From Escherichia ruysiae (GTDB lineage Bacteria > Pseudomonadota > Gammaproteobacteria > Enterobacterales > Enterobacteriaceae), in the NCBI RefSeq assembly GCF_031323975.1, contig NZ_JAVIWS010000001.1, positions 3,968,001 to 4,032,000 of the forward strand: a stretch of 64,000 nucleotides of DNA. Direction: 5' to 3'. Positions 51,453 to 62,456 of the stretch are shown piece after piece; the stretch's first letter is position 1; the number at the start of each line of letters is the position of its first letter. The translations under genes were made by a program, and so were the position numbers. The notes beneath the pieces are model-generated. The model was given only the letters and a program-made list of their open reading frames with translations. It was not told the origin of the DNA and made no database searches.

Positions 51453-54035
51453 TTAGCCAACGACCAGATTGAGGAGTTTACCCGGTACGTAAATCACTTT
51501 ACGCACGGTAACGCCATCAAGATATTTTGCTACCAGATGTTCCTGGCCAGCACGTTCGCGAACCTGTTCTTCCGTTGCATCTACCGGAACGGTGATTTTG
51601 GCACGGACTTTACCGTTAACCTGCACCACCACCAGAGTGGAATCTTCCACCATCGCTTTCTCGTCTGCAACCGGCCACGGCGCGTTGTCGATATCACCTT
51701 CACCTTTCAGTTCCTGCCACAGCGTGAAGCAGATGTGCGGCGTGAACGGGTTAAGCATACGAACAACGGCCAGCAGGGCTTCCTGCATCAGAGCGCGATC
51801 CTGCTCGCCATCGGTCGGTGCTTTCGCCAGTTTGTTCATCAGCTCCATAATCGCCGCAATTGCGGTGTTGAAGGTCTGACGACGACCGATATCATCGGTC
51901 ACTTTAGCGATAGTTTTATGAACATCACGACGTAGAGCTTTCTGATCTTCAGTCAGTGCGTCAACGTTCAGCGCCGCAACATCACCTTTCGCAGTGTGCT
52001 CGTACACCAGTTTCCAGACACGTTTCAGGAAGCGGTTAGCCCCTTCAACGCCGGACTCCTGCCATTCGAGAGTCATATCCGCCGGAGAAGCGAACATCAT
52101 AAACAGACGAACGGTGTCCGCGCCGTAACGTTCAACCATCACCTGCGGGTCGATACCGTTGTTCTTCGACTTGGACATTTTGCTCATGCCGGTATACACC
52201 AGTTCATGGCCTGCCGCGTCTTTCGCTTTCACGATACGGCCTTTCTCGTCGCGCTCAACGATAGCATCAACCGGGGAAACCCAGTTACGTTCGCCGTTTT
52301 CGCCTACATAGTAGAAGGCATCTGCCAGCACCATACCCTGACACAGCAGCTGTTTCGCTGGCTCGTCAGAGTTCACCATGCCTGCATCACGCATCAGTTT
52401 GTGGAAGAAGCGGAAGTAGAGCAGGTGCATGATGGCGTGTTCGATACCACCAATGTAGATATCTACCGGCAGCCAGTAGTTAGCTGCTTTGGAATCCAGC
52501 ATACCCTCTTTGTACTCCGGGCAAGTGTAGCGCGCATAGTACCAGGAGGACTCCATAAAGGTGTCGAAAGTATCGGTTTCACGCAGTGCCGGCATACCGT
52601 TAACGGTGGTTTTCGCCCACTCAGGATCTGCTTTGATCGGGCTGGTAATACCATCCATTACCACATCTTCCGGCAGGATCACCGGCAACTGGTCGTCCGG
52701 AGTAGGCATCACAGTGCCGTCCTCCAGCGTCACCATCGGAATCGGTGCGCCCCAGTAACGCTGACGGGAAACACCCCAGTCGCGCAGGCGATAGTTTACT
52801 TTACGCTCGCCAACGCCCATTGCCGTCAATTTGTCGGCAATGGCGTTAAAGGCCGCTTCATGGTCAAGACCGTTGAACTCACCAGAGTTGAACAGCACGC
52901 CTTTTTCAGTCAGGGCTTGCTGAGAAAGATCTGGCTCAGAGCCGTCAGCAGCCAGGATCACCGGTTTGATGTTCAGGCCGTATTTAGAGGCAAACTCGTA
53001 GTCGCGCTGGTCGTGACCCGGAACCGCCATGACTGCGCCAGTGCCGTACTCCATCAATACGAAGTTTGCTGCCCAAACCGGAATTTCTTCGCCCGTTAAT
53101 GGGTGAACCGCTTTAAAGCCGGTATCGACACCTTTTTTCTCCATTGTCGCCATTTCAGCTTCGGCAACTTTGGTGTTACGGCATTCGTCGATAAAGGACG
53201 CCAGTTCAGGATTATTTTCTGCCGCTTTCTGTGCCAGCGGATGACCCGCCGCTACCGCCAGATAAGTACAACCCATAAAGGTGTCCGGGCGGGTAGTGTA
53301 AACGGTCAGCGTGTTGTCATAGTCGTTAACGTTGAAGGTGATTTCCACGCCTTCGGAACGACCGATCCAGTTACGCTGCATGGTTTTAACGGTGTCTGGC
53401 CAGTGATCCAGTTTATCCAGATCGTTGAGCAGTTCGTCAGCGTAAGCGGTGATTTTGATAAACCACTGCGGGATCTCTTTACGTTCAACTTTGGTATCGC
53501 AGCGCCAGCAGCAGCCGTCGATAACCTGTTCGTTCGCCAGTACGGTCTGGTCGTTCGGACACCAGTTGACCGCAGAAGTCTTCTTATATACCAGGCCTTT
53601 TTTATACAGCTCGGTGAAGAATTTCTGTTCCCAACGGTAGTATTCCGGCGTACAGGTTGCCAGCTCGCGGCTCCAGTCATAACCAAAGCCCAGCATTTTG
53701 AGCTGGTTTTTCATATACGCGATGTTGTCGTACGTCCACGGTGCCGGAGCGGTGTTGTTTTTCACCGCCGCGCCTTCCGCAGGCAGACCAAACGCGTCCC
53801 AGCCGATCGGCTGCAGGACGTTTTTGCCCAGCATACGCTGGTAGCGGGCGATCACGTCACCGATGGTGTAGTTACGTACGTGGCCCATGTGTAGTCGACC
53901 AGAAGGATAGGGAAGCATAGACAGGCAGTAATACTTCTCTTTGCTCTCGTCTTCGGTTACTTCAAATGTGCGCTTCTCATCCCAATGAAGCTGTACTTTG
54001 GATTCTATCTCTTCCGGGCGGTATTGCTCTTGCAT
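51453..54035 (-). CDS. leuS: LeuS, leucyl-tRNA synthetase
   Basis: Class I synthetase with editing. 860 residues: HMGH at 49-52 (the HIGH motif), CP1 editing domain about 225-415 with the TTRPDTFMG threonine-rich region, and KMSKS at 619-623. The frame is open 47 codons upstream, but ATG 54035 gives the family length and start [10 protein letters not shown]. First gene of leuS-lptE-holA-nadD-cobC. Confidence 0.98.
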   Translation of the reverse strand: MQEQYRPEEIESKVQLHWDEKRTFEVTEDESKEKYYCLSMLPYPSGRLHMGHVRNYTIGDVIARYQRMLGKNVLQPIGWDAFGLPAEGAAVKNNTAPAPWTYDNIAYMKNQLKMLGFGYDWSRELATCTPEYYRWEQKFFTELYKKGLVYKKTSAVNWCPNDQTVLANEQVIDGCCWRCDTKVERKEIPQWFIKITAYADELLNDLDKLDHWPDTVKTMQRNWIGRSEGVEITFNVNDYDNTLTVYTTRPDTFMGCTYLAVAAGHPLAQKAAENNPELASFIDECRNTKVAEAEMATMEKKGVDTGFKAVHPLTGEEIPVWAANFVLMEYGTGAVMAVPGHDQRDYEFASKYGLNIKPVILAADGSEPDLSQQALTEKGVLFNSGEFNGLDHEAAFNAIADKLTAMGVGERKVNYRLRDWGVSRQRYWGAPIPMVTLEDGTVMPTPDDQLPVILPEDVVMDGITSPIKADPEWAKTTVNGMPALRETDTFDTFMESSWYYARYTCPEYKEGMLDSKAANYWLPVDIYIGGIEHAIMHLLYFRFFHKLMRDAGMVNSDEPAKQLLCQGMVLADAFYYVGENGERNWVSPVDAIVERDEKGRIVKAKDAAGHELVYTGMSKMSKSKNNGIDPQVMVERYGADTVRLFMMFASPADMTLEWQESGVEGANRFLKRVWKLVYEHTAKGDVAALNVDALTEDQKALRRDVHKTIAKVTDDIGRRQTFNTAIAAIMELMNKLAKAPTDGEQDRALMQEALLAVVRMLNPFTPHICFTLWQELKGEGDIDNAPWPVADEKAMVEDSTLVVVQVNGKVRAKITVPVDATEEQVRERAGQEHLVAKYLDGVTVRKVIYVPGKLLNLVVG

Positions 54036-54269
54036 GGCAGCCAGTGGTCCTGTTTTCAATACGGCTACAAATGTAGCGTTGAGGTGGTTTTTCAGATCCG
54101 CATAGCATAGCCCAAACGTCCGCGTCAAAACAGCCTTTCGCGCACTCGACGTTGAAATGATGCCCGGATTATTCATACATTAATTTACAGAGTTTGTGGG
54201 CGTATTAGCAAAGCAAGGAACAAAGAACGTCTATTATTATAGTCAGTTAACGACCCGGGAGATGAAACG

Positions 54270-54752
54270 ATGAACAAGGTTGCTCAATATTACCGTGAAC
54301 TGGTCGCGTCACTGAGCGAACGCCTGCGTAATGGCGAACGTGATATCGACGCACTGGTGGAACAGGCGCGGGAGCGCGTAATAAAAACAGGGGAGTTAAC
54401 GCGAACCGAGGTCGATGAGTTGACGCGAGCTGTCAGACGTGACCTGGAAGAGTTCGCCATGAGCTATGAAGAGAGCCTGAAAGAAGAATCTGACAGCGTC
54501 TTTATGCGGGTGATAAAAGAAAGCTTGTGGCAGGAGCTGGCAGACATCACCGATAAAACGCAGCTTGAATGGCGCGAAGTTTTCCAGGATCTCAACCATC
54601 ACGGGGTTTATCACAGCGGAGAAGTGGTAGGGCTGGGGAATCTGGTCTGCGAGAAATGTCACTTCCATCTCCCGATCTACACGCCGGAAGTCCTAACGCT
54701 ATGCCCGAAATGTGGTCATGACCAGTTCCAGAGACGCCCGTTCGAGCCGTAA
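54270..54752 (+). CDS. ybeL: YbeL, DUF1451 zinc-ribbon protein
   Basis: 160 residues: a charged helical N-terminus (about 1-110) and a C-terminal zinc ribbon with C127, C130, C145 and C148 (CEKC / CPKC). Function not known to me. In K-12 the hscC-containing block follows it; here rihA follows directly across a 38-bp REP-like junction. Confidence 0.93.
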   Translation: MNKVAQYYRELVASLSERLRNGERDIDALVEQARERVIKTGELTRTEVDELTRAVRRDLEEFAMSYEESLKEESDSVFMRVIKESLWQELADITDKTQLEWREVFQDLNHHGVYHSGEVVGLGNLVCEKCHFHLPIYTPEVLTLCPKCGHDQFQRRPFEP

Positions 54753-54759
54753 TGGTAGT

Positions 54760-54784
54760 GCCGGATGACGTGATACCATCCGGC
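54760..54784. repeat. REP-like palindrome between ybeL and rihA
   Basis: GCCGGATG-N9-CATCCGGC has the core of the E. coli REP sequence. It occupies the gap between the convergent ybeL and rihA ends, where K-12 has an extra gene block. Confidence 0.65.
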
Positions 54785-54790
54785 GAGTTA

Positions 54791-55726
54791 TTAAGCGTAA
54801 AATTTAAGCCGTTCAGCCAGTAAATCAACAAAGCCCTGACGATCAACATCGACCATTACAGTGGCATTCGGTTTATTGCCAGTCAGATAATAATAATCAA
54901 CCACCGTCATACCCTGGGTATATTTCCCCTGTGTTTCCACGCCGACCCAGCGTTCAACGGTGGTGAACAGTTCAGGTTTCAGTAGCCAGGCGATGGTGCA
55001 TGGGTCATGCAGTGGTGCGCCGACAAAGCCCCATTTTTCGTCTTTATGATATTCGAGGAAGAAATCCAGCAGTTCGGCAACAATGGTTGAAACAGGGTTG
55101 CCAATCGCGCGGAAACGCTCGGTGTCCTCAACGTGGATTTGTGCTTTGTGAGTAACATCCAGACCGGCCATCACCACCGGGATCCCTGACTGGAAGACAA
55201 TTTCTGCCGCTTCCGGGTCAACGTAAATATTAAATTCCGCCGCTGGCGTCCAGTTACCAAGCCCCATTGCACCGCCCATAATCACGATACGGGCGATTTT
55301 GCTATGCAGTTCCGGATGGCTATTGAGCAGCAAGGCGACGTTAGTTTGTGGTCCGGTAGAAACAATGGTGACGGGGTCAGCACTTTCGCGCAGCGTTTTC
55401 GCCATCAGCTCCACCGCCGTGCAATTTTGCGGCGCAAATGCGGGTTCCGGTAATGCCGGACCGTCCAGCCCACTTTCGCCGTGCACGTTGTCCGCGATAA
55501 TCAACTCACGCATTAACGGTTTCACCGCGCCGCCTGCTACCGGAATATCGGTGCGATTAAGCAAGGTCAGCATACGCAGAACATTACGTAAGGTTTTTTC
55601 TGGTGTCTGGTTTCCGGCGGAGGAAGTAATCGCTTTGACATCAAGCTCTGGCGAGGCGAGGGCGAGAACTATTGCGATAGCGTCATCATGACCTGGGTCG
55701 CAATCTAACAGAATTGGCAGTGCCAT
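54791..55726 (-). CDS. rihA: RihA, pyrimidine-specific ribonucleoside hydrolase
   Basis: Hydrolyses uridine and cytidine to ribose and base. 311 residues of the inosine-uridine hydrolase family; the calcium-binding DCDPGHDD is at 8-15, and NIYVDPEAA and [10 protein letters not shown] carry the other site residues. ATG 55726 gives the K-12 start [10 protein letters not shown]. About 117 bases after gltL. Confidence 0.96.
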   Translation of the reverse strand: MALPILLDCDPGHDDAIAIVLALASPELDVKAITSSAGNQTPEKTLRNVLRMLTLLNRTDIPVAGGAVKPLMRELIIADNVHGESGLDGPALPEPAFAPQNCTAVELMAKTLRESADPVTIVSTGPQTNVALLLNSHPELHSKIARIVIMGGAMGLGNWTPAAEFNIYVDPEAAEIVFQSGIPVVMAGLDVTHKAQIHVEDTERFRAIGNPVSTIVAELLDFFLEYHKDEKWGFVGAPLHDPCTIAWLLKPELFTTVERWVGVETQGKYTQGMTVVDYYYLTGNKPNATVMVDVDRQGFVDLLAERLKFYA

Positions 55727-55843
55727 TGTTGCTCCTTGTTGTGTGCTTCTTTGCGACAAGGGTAACGCCAGGATGTAACAGATACGAGGAGCGAAACGAT
55801 AAAGCGTGAGATGGCGCGCACTTGGCTATGCGCGCCAGAGGGA

Positions 55844-56569
55844 TTAATGCAGGATTTTCGCGAGGAAGTCTTTCGCGCGGTCCGATTTCGGATCATCGAA
55901 GAAAGCGTCTTTCGGCGAGTCTTCGACAATTTTACCCTCATCCATAAAGATCACCCGATTCGCCACTTTGCGGGCAAAGCCCATTTCGTGGGTCACCACC
56001 ATCATGGTCATTCCTTCGTTCGCCAGTTCGACCATCACGTCCAGTACTTCGTTGATCATCTCCGGATCGAGTGCCGACGTCGGTTCGTCGAACAACATCG
56101 CAATAGGATCCATGCACAACGCGCGAGCGATTGCCACACGCTGCTGCTGACCGCCGGAAAGCTGCGCCGGGAACTTATTGGCGTGAGCAGAAAGCCCGAC
56201 TCGCTCCAGCAATTTCAGTGCTTTTTCACGAGCCGGTGCTTTATCGCGTTTAAGCACTTTCACCTGAGCCAGCGTCAGGTTTTCGATAATCGACAGATGG
56301 GGGAACAGTTCAAAATGCTGGAACACCATGCCGACGCGGGATCGCAGCTTTGCCAGATCGGTTTTCTTGTCATTAACCACGATGCCATCCACGGTGATTT
56401 CGCCTTGCTGCACCGGTTCGAGGCCGTTGACGGTTTTTATCAGCGTTGATTTACCGGAGCCGGACGGGCCACAAACCACCACCACTTCGCCTTTTTTCAC
56501 TTCGGTTGAGCAGTCGGTCAGCACCTGAAAGTGACCATACCATTTTGAAACATTTTTCAGGGAAATCAT
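55844..56569 (-). CDS. gltL: GltL, glutamate/aspartate ABC transporter ATPase
   Basis: ATPase of the GltIJKL importer. 241 residues: Walker [10 protein letters not shown] at 34-42, signature LSGGQQQR at 137-144, Walker B AMLFDEP at 157-163, and the D-loop SALDPE. Overlaps gltK by one base. Confidence 0.97.
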   Translation of the reverse strand: MISLKNVSKWYGHFQVLTDCSTEVKKGEVVVVCGPSGSGKSTLIKTVNGLEPVQQGEITVDGIVVNDKKTDLAKLRSRVGMVFQHFELFPHLSIIENLTLAQVKVLKRDKAPAREKALKLLERVGLSAHANKFPAQLSGGQQQRVAIARALCMDPIAMLFDEPTSALDPEMINEVLDVMVELANEGMTMMVVTHEMGFARKVANRVIFMDEGKIVEDSPKDAFFDDPKSDRAKDFLAKILH

Positions 56570-57243
56570 TATGCTGTCCTTCTTTTCAAGTAGCTGACCA
56601 ACAACGATGCGCTAAGGCTAATAACGAAATAAACAAATCCGGCAAACAGGATCATCTCAACCTGCGTACCATCACGTTCACCAATGGTTGAGGCGGTACG
56701 GAAGAAATCGGCCAGAGATAACACATACACCAGCGAGGTATCCTGAAACAGTACGATGCCCTGAGTGAGCAGTAGCGGCACCATTGCACGGAATGCCTGC
56801 GGCAGAATAATCAGTTTCATCGACTGCCAGTGGGTCATGCCGAGTGCCAGCGCGGCGCTCGACTGCCCACGGGAGATACTTTGAATACCGGCGCGGATAA
56901 TCTCGGAATAGTAGGCCGCTTCAAACATCGAAAACGCCACCATGGCAGAAATTAAGCGGATATCTGTTTTTGGTGATAATCCCAGCACGTTTTGCAGAAA
57001 ACCCGGCACGATCAGGTAAAACCATAGCAGAACCATTACTAATGGGATTGAACGGAACACGTTAACGTAGGCTTTGGCAAACCACGCCACGGGCGCAAAG
57101 CTGGACAGGCGCATCACCGCCAGCATGGTGCCCCATAAAATACCAATCACGACTGCCGTGATGGTAATTTTCAGGGTGATCACCAGCCCGTCCAGCAGAT
57201 ACGGCAGGGAAGGAACTATGGAACTCCAGTCAAACTCGTACAT
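56569..57243 (-). CDS. gltK: GltK, glutamate/aspartate permease subunit
   Basis: Inner-membrane HisM-type subunit; 224 residues, about five helices, with the EAA loop [24 protein letters not shown]. Partner of GltJ. Overlaps gltJ by one base. Confidence 0.97.
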   Translation of the reverse strand: MYEFDWSSIVPSLPYLLDGLVITLKITITAVVIGILWGTMLAVMRLSSFAPVAWFAKAYVNVFRSIPLVMVLLWFYLIVPGFLQNVLGLSPKTDIRLISAMVAFSMFEAAYYSEIIRAGIQSISRGQSSAALALGMTHWQSMKLIILPQAFRAMVPLLLTQGIVLFQDTSLVYVLSLADFFRTASTIGERDGTQVEMILFAGFVYFVISLSASLLVSYLKRRTA

Positions 57244-57983
57244 TACTTGCCTCCCATGTTGCCGGGCAGGCGAACTTTACGTTCAACCAGCGTCATCACC
57301 AGCATGATAACCGCGTTAATCAATACATACGCCAGCGTAATGGCGGTAAACGATTCCCAGGCGTGGGCGGAGTAATCGAGCAATTTACCGGCCTGCGCCG
57401 CCATATCCACCAGCCCGATGGTCGAGGCGATGGCGGAGTTTTTCACCAGGTTCATCATCTCGGACGTCATCGGCGGGACGATAACGCGATAAGCGTTAGG
57501 CAACAGCACGTAGCGATAAGCCTGTGGTAGCGTCAACCCCATCGCCAGCGCGGCATTTTTTTGCCCACGTGGCAGCGACTGGATCGCGGCGCGCACCTGT
57601 TCGCAAACACGAGCGGCGGTAAACAGCCCCAGACAGAGCATGGATGAAAGGAAAAACTGAATATTGGGATCCAGCTCGGCCTTAAACCACATGCCGATCT
57701 TCTCCGGCAGTAGCTCCGGGATCACCAGATACCAGGTAAAGAACTGCACAATTAGTGGCACGTTGCGGAACAGTTCGACATACAACGTACCCAGACCGGA
57801 GAGAAAACGGTTAGGAACGGTACGCAAAATGCCGAATAACGAGCCGACGAGGAAAGCGATAATCCAGGCGCAGATCGACAAAGCGATCGTCACCTGAAAG
57901 CCGCTCCAGATCCAGCCAAGATAGGTGGTGTTGCCGAACGGGGCTTGTTGTAAAAAAATACCCCAGTTCCAGTCTATAGACAT
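57243..57983 (-). CDS. gltJ: GltJ, glutamate/aspartate permease subunit
   Basis: Inner-membrane subunit; 246 residues, about five helices, EAA loop [26 protein letters not shown]. It follows the 169-bp gltI-gltJ gap that encodes SroC, so gltJKL may be made at a lower level than gltI. Confidence 0.97.
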   Translation of the reverse strand: MSIDWNWGIFLQQAPFGNTTYLGWIWSGFQVTIALSICAWIIAFLVGSLFGILRTVPNRFLSGLGTLYVELFRNVPLIVQFFTWYLVIPELLPEKIGMWFKAELDPNIQFFLSSMLCLGLFTAARVCEQVRAAIQSLPRGQKNAALAMGLTLPQAYRYVLLPNAYRVIVPPMTSEMMNLVKNSAIASTIGLVDMAAQAGKLLDYSAHAWESFTAITLAYVLINAVIMLVMTLVERKVRLPGNMGGK

Positions 57984-57996
57984 AAATCTACTCCAG

Positions 57997-58150
57997 AAAA
58001 AAGAGGGTAGCAGCGTTAACTGCTACCCTCGAAGATTGTTACCCAGCGTATTGCGGTTTTCAGGCTCGATGGGGAACGACCATCAGGCGTATAGTCTGTC
58101 CGTGCTACGTAACAATCGAGAGGGCTGGAATTTCCGCCCCTGGTTCTTGT
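57997..58150 (-). ncRNA. sroC: SroC small RNA from the gltI-gltJ gap
   Basis: The gltI-gltJ gap matches the E. coli SroC small RNA, processed from the gltIJKL transcript and known to act as a sponge for GcvB. Its 3' end is a strong hairpin GAGGGTAGCAG-TTAAC-GCTGCTACCCTC followed by TTTTTT on the minus strand. The 5' end just after the gltI stop is inferred. Confidence 0.85.
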
Positions 58151-58152
58151 AA

Positions 58153-59061
58153 TTAGTTCAGTGCCTTGTCATTCGGTTCTTTGAACAGTGCTTTCATTTC
58201 GTCTGACAGTTCGAAATTCATGTTCAGGTTTTTTGGCGGAATTGGATTTTTGAACCACTTATCAAACCATTTTTCCGCTTCACCGGAGGTCTGCACCTGA
58301 GCGATGGTGTCATCCATCAGCTTTTTGAACTGCGGATCATCTTTACGCAACATGCAACCGTAAGCTTCCTGAGACTGCGGCTTGCCGACGATTTCCCAGT
58401 TGTCTGGTTTCTTCGCTTTCGCACGCTCACCGGCCAGCAGGGCATCATCCATCATAAAGGCAACGGCGCGACCACTTTCCAGGGTGCGGAAGGAGTCACC
58501 GTGATCTTTGGCGCTGATGATGCGCATATTCATTTTTTGCTCTTCATTCAGTTTGTTGAGCAAAACTTCAGAGGTGGTGCCGGAAGTGACGACTACGGCT
58601 TTATCTTTCAGATCGGCAAAATCTTTAACATCGCCACCTTTTTTGGTCAGCAGGCGCGTACCGACCACGAAAATGGTGTCAGAGAAAGCCGCCTGTTTCT
58701 GGCGTTCGAGGTTGTTGGTGGTAGAACCACATTCAAAATCGAAAGTGCCGTTTTGCAGCAGCGGAATACGGTTTTGTGAGGTGATCGGAATCAGTTTCAC
58801 CTGCAAGTCCGGTTTGTTGAGTTTCTTTTTCACTGCTTCAACAATGGCGTTGGAGTAATCCTGCGAGTAACCCACCACTTTTTGCTGATTGTCGTAATAA
58901 GAGAAAGGTACTGAAGATTCACGGTGACCGACGACAATCACGCCGTTTTTGGCGATTTTGTCCAGCGTACTGCCCGCTGCCGGGGCAGCGTCTTCTGCCT
59001 GTGCCAGTCCAGCAGAAAGCGCCAGGGCCAGGATTGATGTGGCAGGTTTACGTAATTGCAT
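58153..59061 (-). CDS. gltI: GltI, periplasmic glutamate/aspartate-binding protein
   Basis: Substrate-binding protein of GltIJKL. 302 residues: signal peptide 1-22 (cleavage LAQA/EDAA) and a SBP_bac_3 domain; GTTSEVLLNKL and DGDSF-like hinge segments fit. ATG 59061 follows AGGAGTTG; the 25 upstream in-frame codons are leader. gltI is first in its operon, which ends with gltL. Confidence 0.97.
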   Translation of the reverse strand: MQLRKPATSILALALSAGLAQAEDAAPAAGSTLDKIAKNGVIVVGHRESSVPFSYYDNQQKVVGYSQDYSNAIVEAVKKKLNKPDLQVKLIPITSQNRIPLLQNGTFDFECGSTTNNLERQKQAAFSDTIFVVGTRLLTKKGGDVKDFADLKDKAVVVTSGTTSEVLLNKLNEEQKMNMRIISAKDHGDSFRTLESGRAVAFMMDDALLAGERAKAKKPDNWEIVGKPQSQEAYGCMLRKDDPQFKKLMDDTIAQVQTSGEAEKWFDKWFKNPIPPKNLNMNFELSDEMKALFKEPNDKALN

Positions 59062-59379
59062 ATCCAACTCCTTTATCTCCTGCGTTAAGAACGCATGGAT
59101 ACCCGTTGTGAGTGTTTGTGTTGTTATCATCTGCAACTTTATTGTGCAGTGTTGTGCTTGTTAGGTAACATTTAGTTTGGCTAAATGTAAAGATATTGCT
59201 GTTTTATTGTTTGTTTTTGCGAGATGTACCGCACCATTCCGAAGCAAAATTCTTAAAATGCACCTTTTTGGTGCTATTGCTGTATTGCTGTGGTGCAACC
59301 GGGTTGCGCTAATGCCGGTTCAGGGTTTGCCTTGTATAACAAAGCAATAGATGTGCCAAAGTTGGATAGGGGAATTTTG

Positions 59380-59412
59380 TTATCCGGATAACGCACTGAT
59401 GCCGCATCCGGC
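59380..59412. repeat. REP-like element upstream of gltI / downstream of lnt
   Basis: On the minus strand GCCGGATGCGGCATCAGTGC then GTTATCCGGATAA, the usual E. coli REP pattern. It lies in the 396-bp lnt-gltI gap (59062-59457); the remainder of that gap is the AT-rich gltI promoter region with no gene. Confidence 0.8.
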
Positions 59413-59415
59413 GAG

Positions 59416-59446
59416 CGTGCCGAAATACGGGATGTATTCCGGCACG
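59416..59446. terminator. Hairpin downstream of lnt
   Basis: CGTGCCG-AAATAC-GGGAT-GTATT-CCGGCACG gives a long stem 12 bases past the lnt stop; no U-run follows. With the neighbouring REP element it probably forms the 3' end of the ybeZYX-lnt transcript. Confidence 0.55.
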
Positions 59447-59457
59447 ATAAGAAGGGG

Positions 59458-60996
59458 TTATTTACGTCGCTGACGCAGGCTCATCAACACAGCGGCAAAA
59501 CCAAACAGTGCCGTCAGCACCCACAGCGGCCAGTTGCCGGTACGTGCGTAAGGTGTGAGTCCGGTGGTCGGCGTCACGTGAGTGGTTAACACCTCGCGGG
59601 TGAACTGCGGGATCATCGCCTGAATCTCACCCTGCGGGCCAATCACCGCTGTAATGCCGTTGTTGGTGCTGCGCAGCAGCGGGCGCGCCAGCTCCAGCGC
59701 ACGCATTCGCGCCATCTGGAAGTGCTGCCACGGGCCAATAGACTTGCCGAACCACGCATCGTTGGAGATAGTCAGCAGATAGTCGGTATCCGGGCGGAAG
59801 TTATCACGCACTTGCTCGCCGAGAATGATCTCGTAGCAAATAGCCGCAGTAAGCTCAATACCATTCACCGACAGCGGCGGCTGGATATATGGTCCACGGC
59901 TGAATGAGGACATCGGCAGATCAAAGAACGGCGCTAACGGACGCAGAATCGACTCCAGCGGGACAAACTCGCCAAATGGCACCAGATGGTTTTTGTTATA
60001 GCGATCGGCTGATTCGTAGCTGTACGGTGCACCTTTACCCAGCGTGATGATGGTGTTGTAGGTATCGTAGCGGTTCTGTTTATTGAGACGCGCGTCAACA
60101 ATCCCGGTTACCAGCGAGCTACCTTTATCGCGCAACTCACCGTCCAGTGCTTTGAGGAACGGTTGCTGATTAATTTCCAGATCGGTTATCGCCGACTCCG
60201 GCCAGATAATCAACGATGATTTGCCCATCAGCGGTGCCGTTGCGTTGTAGTAAATCTTCAGCGTATTAAGAAGCTGGCTTTCATCCCACTTCAGCGATTG
60301 CGGAATATCGCCCTGAACCATCGAAACCTGAATGGTTTTCTCCGGTTGCGGGGTAAACCACTGGATGTAACGCAGCGGGAAGGGAAGGGCGAACAGCACG
60401 ACGGCCACCACCATCGGACGCCAGTTGCGTTTGACCAACGCCAGTGCCAGCAGGCCGCTAACCATCATTAGCAGGAAGTTAATGGCTTCCACGCCCATTA
60501 TCGGTGCCAGCCCTTTTAACGGGCCATCAATCTGGCTATAGCCGAACTGTAACCACGGGAAACCAGTCAGCACCCAACCGCGCAGAAACTCGGTCACTTG
60601 CCAGAGAGCAGGGGCGGCAATCGCCACGCGCAGCCAGGTGGTTTTCGGCCACAGACGCGACAGCACGCCAGCAAACAGTCCGGTATACAGCGACAAATAC
60701 GCCGCCAGCAGCACCACCAGGAAGATGTTAACCGGGCCAGGCATCCCGCCAAAGGTCGCGATGCTGACATAGACCCAGTTAATACCGCTGCCAAAGAGAC
60801 CAAATCCCCAGCAAAAGCCAATAGCGGCAGACTGGAGTGGACGGCGGTTAAAGGTCAGCGCCTGAAGCCCCATCAGCGAAATAATCGCCGTAGGCCAGAC
60901 GTCGTAAGGAGAGAAGGCCAGCGTTCCGCAGGCACCGAATAATAACGCCAGCAGCAGGCGAATGCGCTGGCGTTCAATTAATGAGGCAAAAGCCAT
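59458..60996 (-). CDS. lnt: Lnt, apolipoprotein N-acyltransferase
   Basis: Last step of lipoprotein maturation: N-acylates the diacylglyceryl-cysteine. 512 residues: about seven helices in the first 215 residues and a periplasmic nitrilase domain (about 220-490) with catalytic E267, K335 and C387 ([21 protein letters not shown]), then a final helix. 24 bases after ybeX. Confidence 0.97.
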   Translation of the reverse strand: MAFASLIERQRIRLLLALLFGACGTLAFSPYDVWPTAIISLMGLQALTFNRRPLQSAAIGFCWGFGLFGSGINWVYVSIATFGGMPGPVNIFLVVLLAAYLSLYTGLFAGVLSRLWPKTTWLRVAIAAPALWQVTEFLRGWVLTGFPWLQFGYSQIDGPLKGLAPIMGVEAINFLLMMVSGLLALALVKRNWRPMVVAVVLFALPFPLRYIQWFTPQPEKTIQVSMVQGDIPQSLKWDESQLLNTLKIYYNATAPLMGKSSLIIWPESAITDLEINQQPFLKALDGELRDKGSSLVTGIVDARLNKQNRYDTYNTIITLGKGAPYSYESADRYNKNHLVPFGEFVPLESILRPLAPFFDLPMSSFSRGPYIQPPLSVNGIELTAAICYEIILGEQVRDNFRPDTDYLLTISNDAWFGKSIGPWQHFQMARMRALELARPLLRSTNNGITAVIGPQGEIQAMIPQFTREVLTTHVTPTTGLTPYARTGNWPLWVLTALFGFAAVLMSLRQRRK

Positions 60997-61020
60997 GTAG
61001 TTATCTATCCAGTTTCGGTT

Positions 61021-61899
61021 TTATTCATCCAGCTTCGGCTGGGGTGAGTCATCCGGGATTTTGACATGAACCTGAATAATACGCCGACTGTCAGCCATCG
61101 CCACTTTGAACTGGTAACCGTCGATGTCGATGGTTTCACCACGTGCCGGAAGATGCCCAAACGCCTGCATCACCAGACCACCGATAGTGTCGACCTCTTC
61201 ATCGCTAAAGTGAGTGCCGAACGCTTCGTTGAAGTCTTCAATGGAAGCCAACGCGCGCACGGTCCAGGTATGACGACTCAGCTGACGGAAGTCGATGTCA
61301 TCTTCTTCGTCATACTCGTCTTCAATCTCACCAACAATCAGTTCCAGGATGTCTTCAATGGTCACCAGACCGGAAACCCCACCGAATTCGTCAATGACGA
61401 TCGCCATGTGGTAACGCTGAGAGCGAAACTCTTTCAGCATCCGGTCTACGCGCTTACTTTCAGGAACGACAACCGCCTGACGTAACACTTTGTCCATGCT
61501 GAAGGCTTCAGCATCGCTGCGCATAAACGGCAGCAAGTCTTTCGCCATCAGAATCCCTTCAATGTGATCTTTGTCTTCGCTAATCACCGGGAAACGTGAG
61601 TGGGCGGACTCGATGATGACATCAAGGCATTCGTCCAGCGTCTGGTTGCGTTTCAGGGTAATCATCTGGGAGCGGGGGATCATGATGTCGCGGACGCGTT
61701 GGTCTGCGATGTCCATCACCCCTTCGAGCATATCGCGCGTATCTTCGTCGATAAGGTCGTTCTGCCCGGAATCACGGATCAGCGCCAGCAGTTCGTCACG
61801 GTTTTTCGGTTCACCGTGGAAAAGTTGGCTGAGTAACAGGGAGAAAAATCCCTTCTTGTTGCTTATCGTGTCACTACTGTGTGAATTGTCGTCGCTCAT
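61021..61899 (-). CDS. ybeX: YbeX (CorC), CBS-domain protein
   Basis: 292-residue CorC/HlyC-family protein: two CBS domains (about 70-190) and a C-terminal CorC_HlyC domain. Earlier linked to magnesium/cobalt efflux with CorA; more recent work ties it to ribosome and magnesium homeostasis. An acidic run [14 protein letters not shown] follows the CBS pair. 89 bases from ybeY. Confidence 0.95.
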   Translation of the reverse strand: MSDDNSHSSDTISNKKGFFSLLLSQLFHGEPKNRDELLALIRDSGQNDLIDEDTRDMLEGVMDIADQRVRDIMIPRSQMITLKRNQTLDECLDVIIESAHSRFPVISEDKDHIEGILMAKDLLPFMRSDAEAFSMDKVLRQAVVVPESKRVDRMLKEFRSQRYHMAIVIDEFGGVSGLVTIEDILELIVGEIEDEYDEEDDIDFRQLSRHTWTVRALASIEDFNEAFGTHFSDEEVDTIGGLVMQAFGHLPARGETIDIDGYQFKVAMADSRRIIQVHVKIPDDSPQPKLDE

Positions 61900-61934
61900 G
61901 GCGTCGTATGGGTTCTCATGTTAGTTAATCAAAA

Positions 61935-61965
61935 CGCCGTCGTTAATCACCAACGGCGGGGACAT
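61935..61965 (-). terminator. Possible attenuator between ybeY and ybeX
   Basis: On the minus strand CCGCCGTT-N9-AACGACGGCG followed by TTTTG. It sits mid-operon, so it would give partial read-through into ybeX-lnt rather than full termination. Confidence 0.45.
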
Positions 61966-61988
61966 CTGCCAGTCAAATGCCTGGCAAA

Positions 61989-62456
61989 TTATTCTTTCTC
62001 GGCAATGTACGGATCCTCATAGCCCAGAGCAAGCATAATCTCTGTTTCGAGGGCTTCCATTTCTTCTGCTTCGTCATCTTCGATGTGATCGTAACCTAAC
62101 AAATGCAGACTGCCGTGCACCACCATATGCGCCCAGTGCGCCTCCAGTGGTTTGCCTTGCTCCTGTGCTTCCTTCTCAACCACCTGACGGCAGATAACCA
62201 GATCGCCCAGCAGCGACATCTCCATGCCAGGCGGCACTTCAAACGGGAAGGAGAGCACGTTGGTCGGCTTATCCTTACCGCGATAGGTCAGATTCAGACT
62301 GTGGCTTTCGGCGGTATCGACCAGGCGAATAGTCACTTCCGATTCTTCCTGAAACTGCGGGATCACCGCATTCAGCCATGTTTGAAACTGGCTCTCTTCC
62401 GGTAGCCCGGAATTATCTTCACATGCCAGTTGTAAATCGAGGATCACCTGACTCAT
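61989..62456 (-). CDS. ybeY: YbeY, endoribonuclease for rRNA maturation
   Basis: Metal-dependent RNase needed for 16S rRNA 3'-end maturation and 70S quality control. 155 residues; zinc site H114, H118 and H124 in [11 protein letters not shown]. Overlaps ybeZ by 4 nt. Confidence 0.97.
   Translation of the reverse strand: MSQVILDLQLACEDNSGLPEESQFQTWLNAVIPQFQEESEVTIRLVDTAESHSLNLTYRGKDKPTNVLSFPFEVPPGMEMSLLGDLVICRQVVEKEAQEQGKPLEAHWAHMVVHGSLHLLGYDHIEDDEAEEMEALETEIMLALGYEDPYIAEKE

Noticed and set aside
51996..53099. 367-codon open frame on the plus strand
   Set aside because: Antisense shadow of leuS; composition is His/Gln/Arg-rich as is usual for such shadows.
54036..54176. 47-residue N-terminal extension of leuS
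   Set aside because: The shorter start gives the exact known LeuS length and N-terminus; the extension is promoter DNA.
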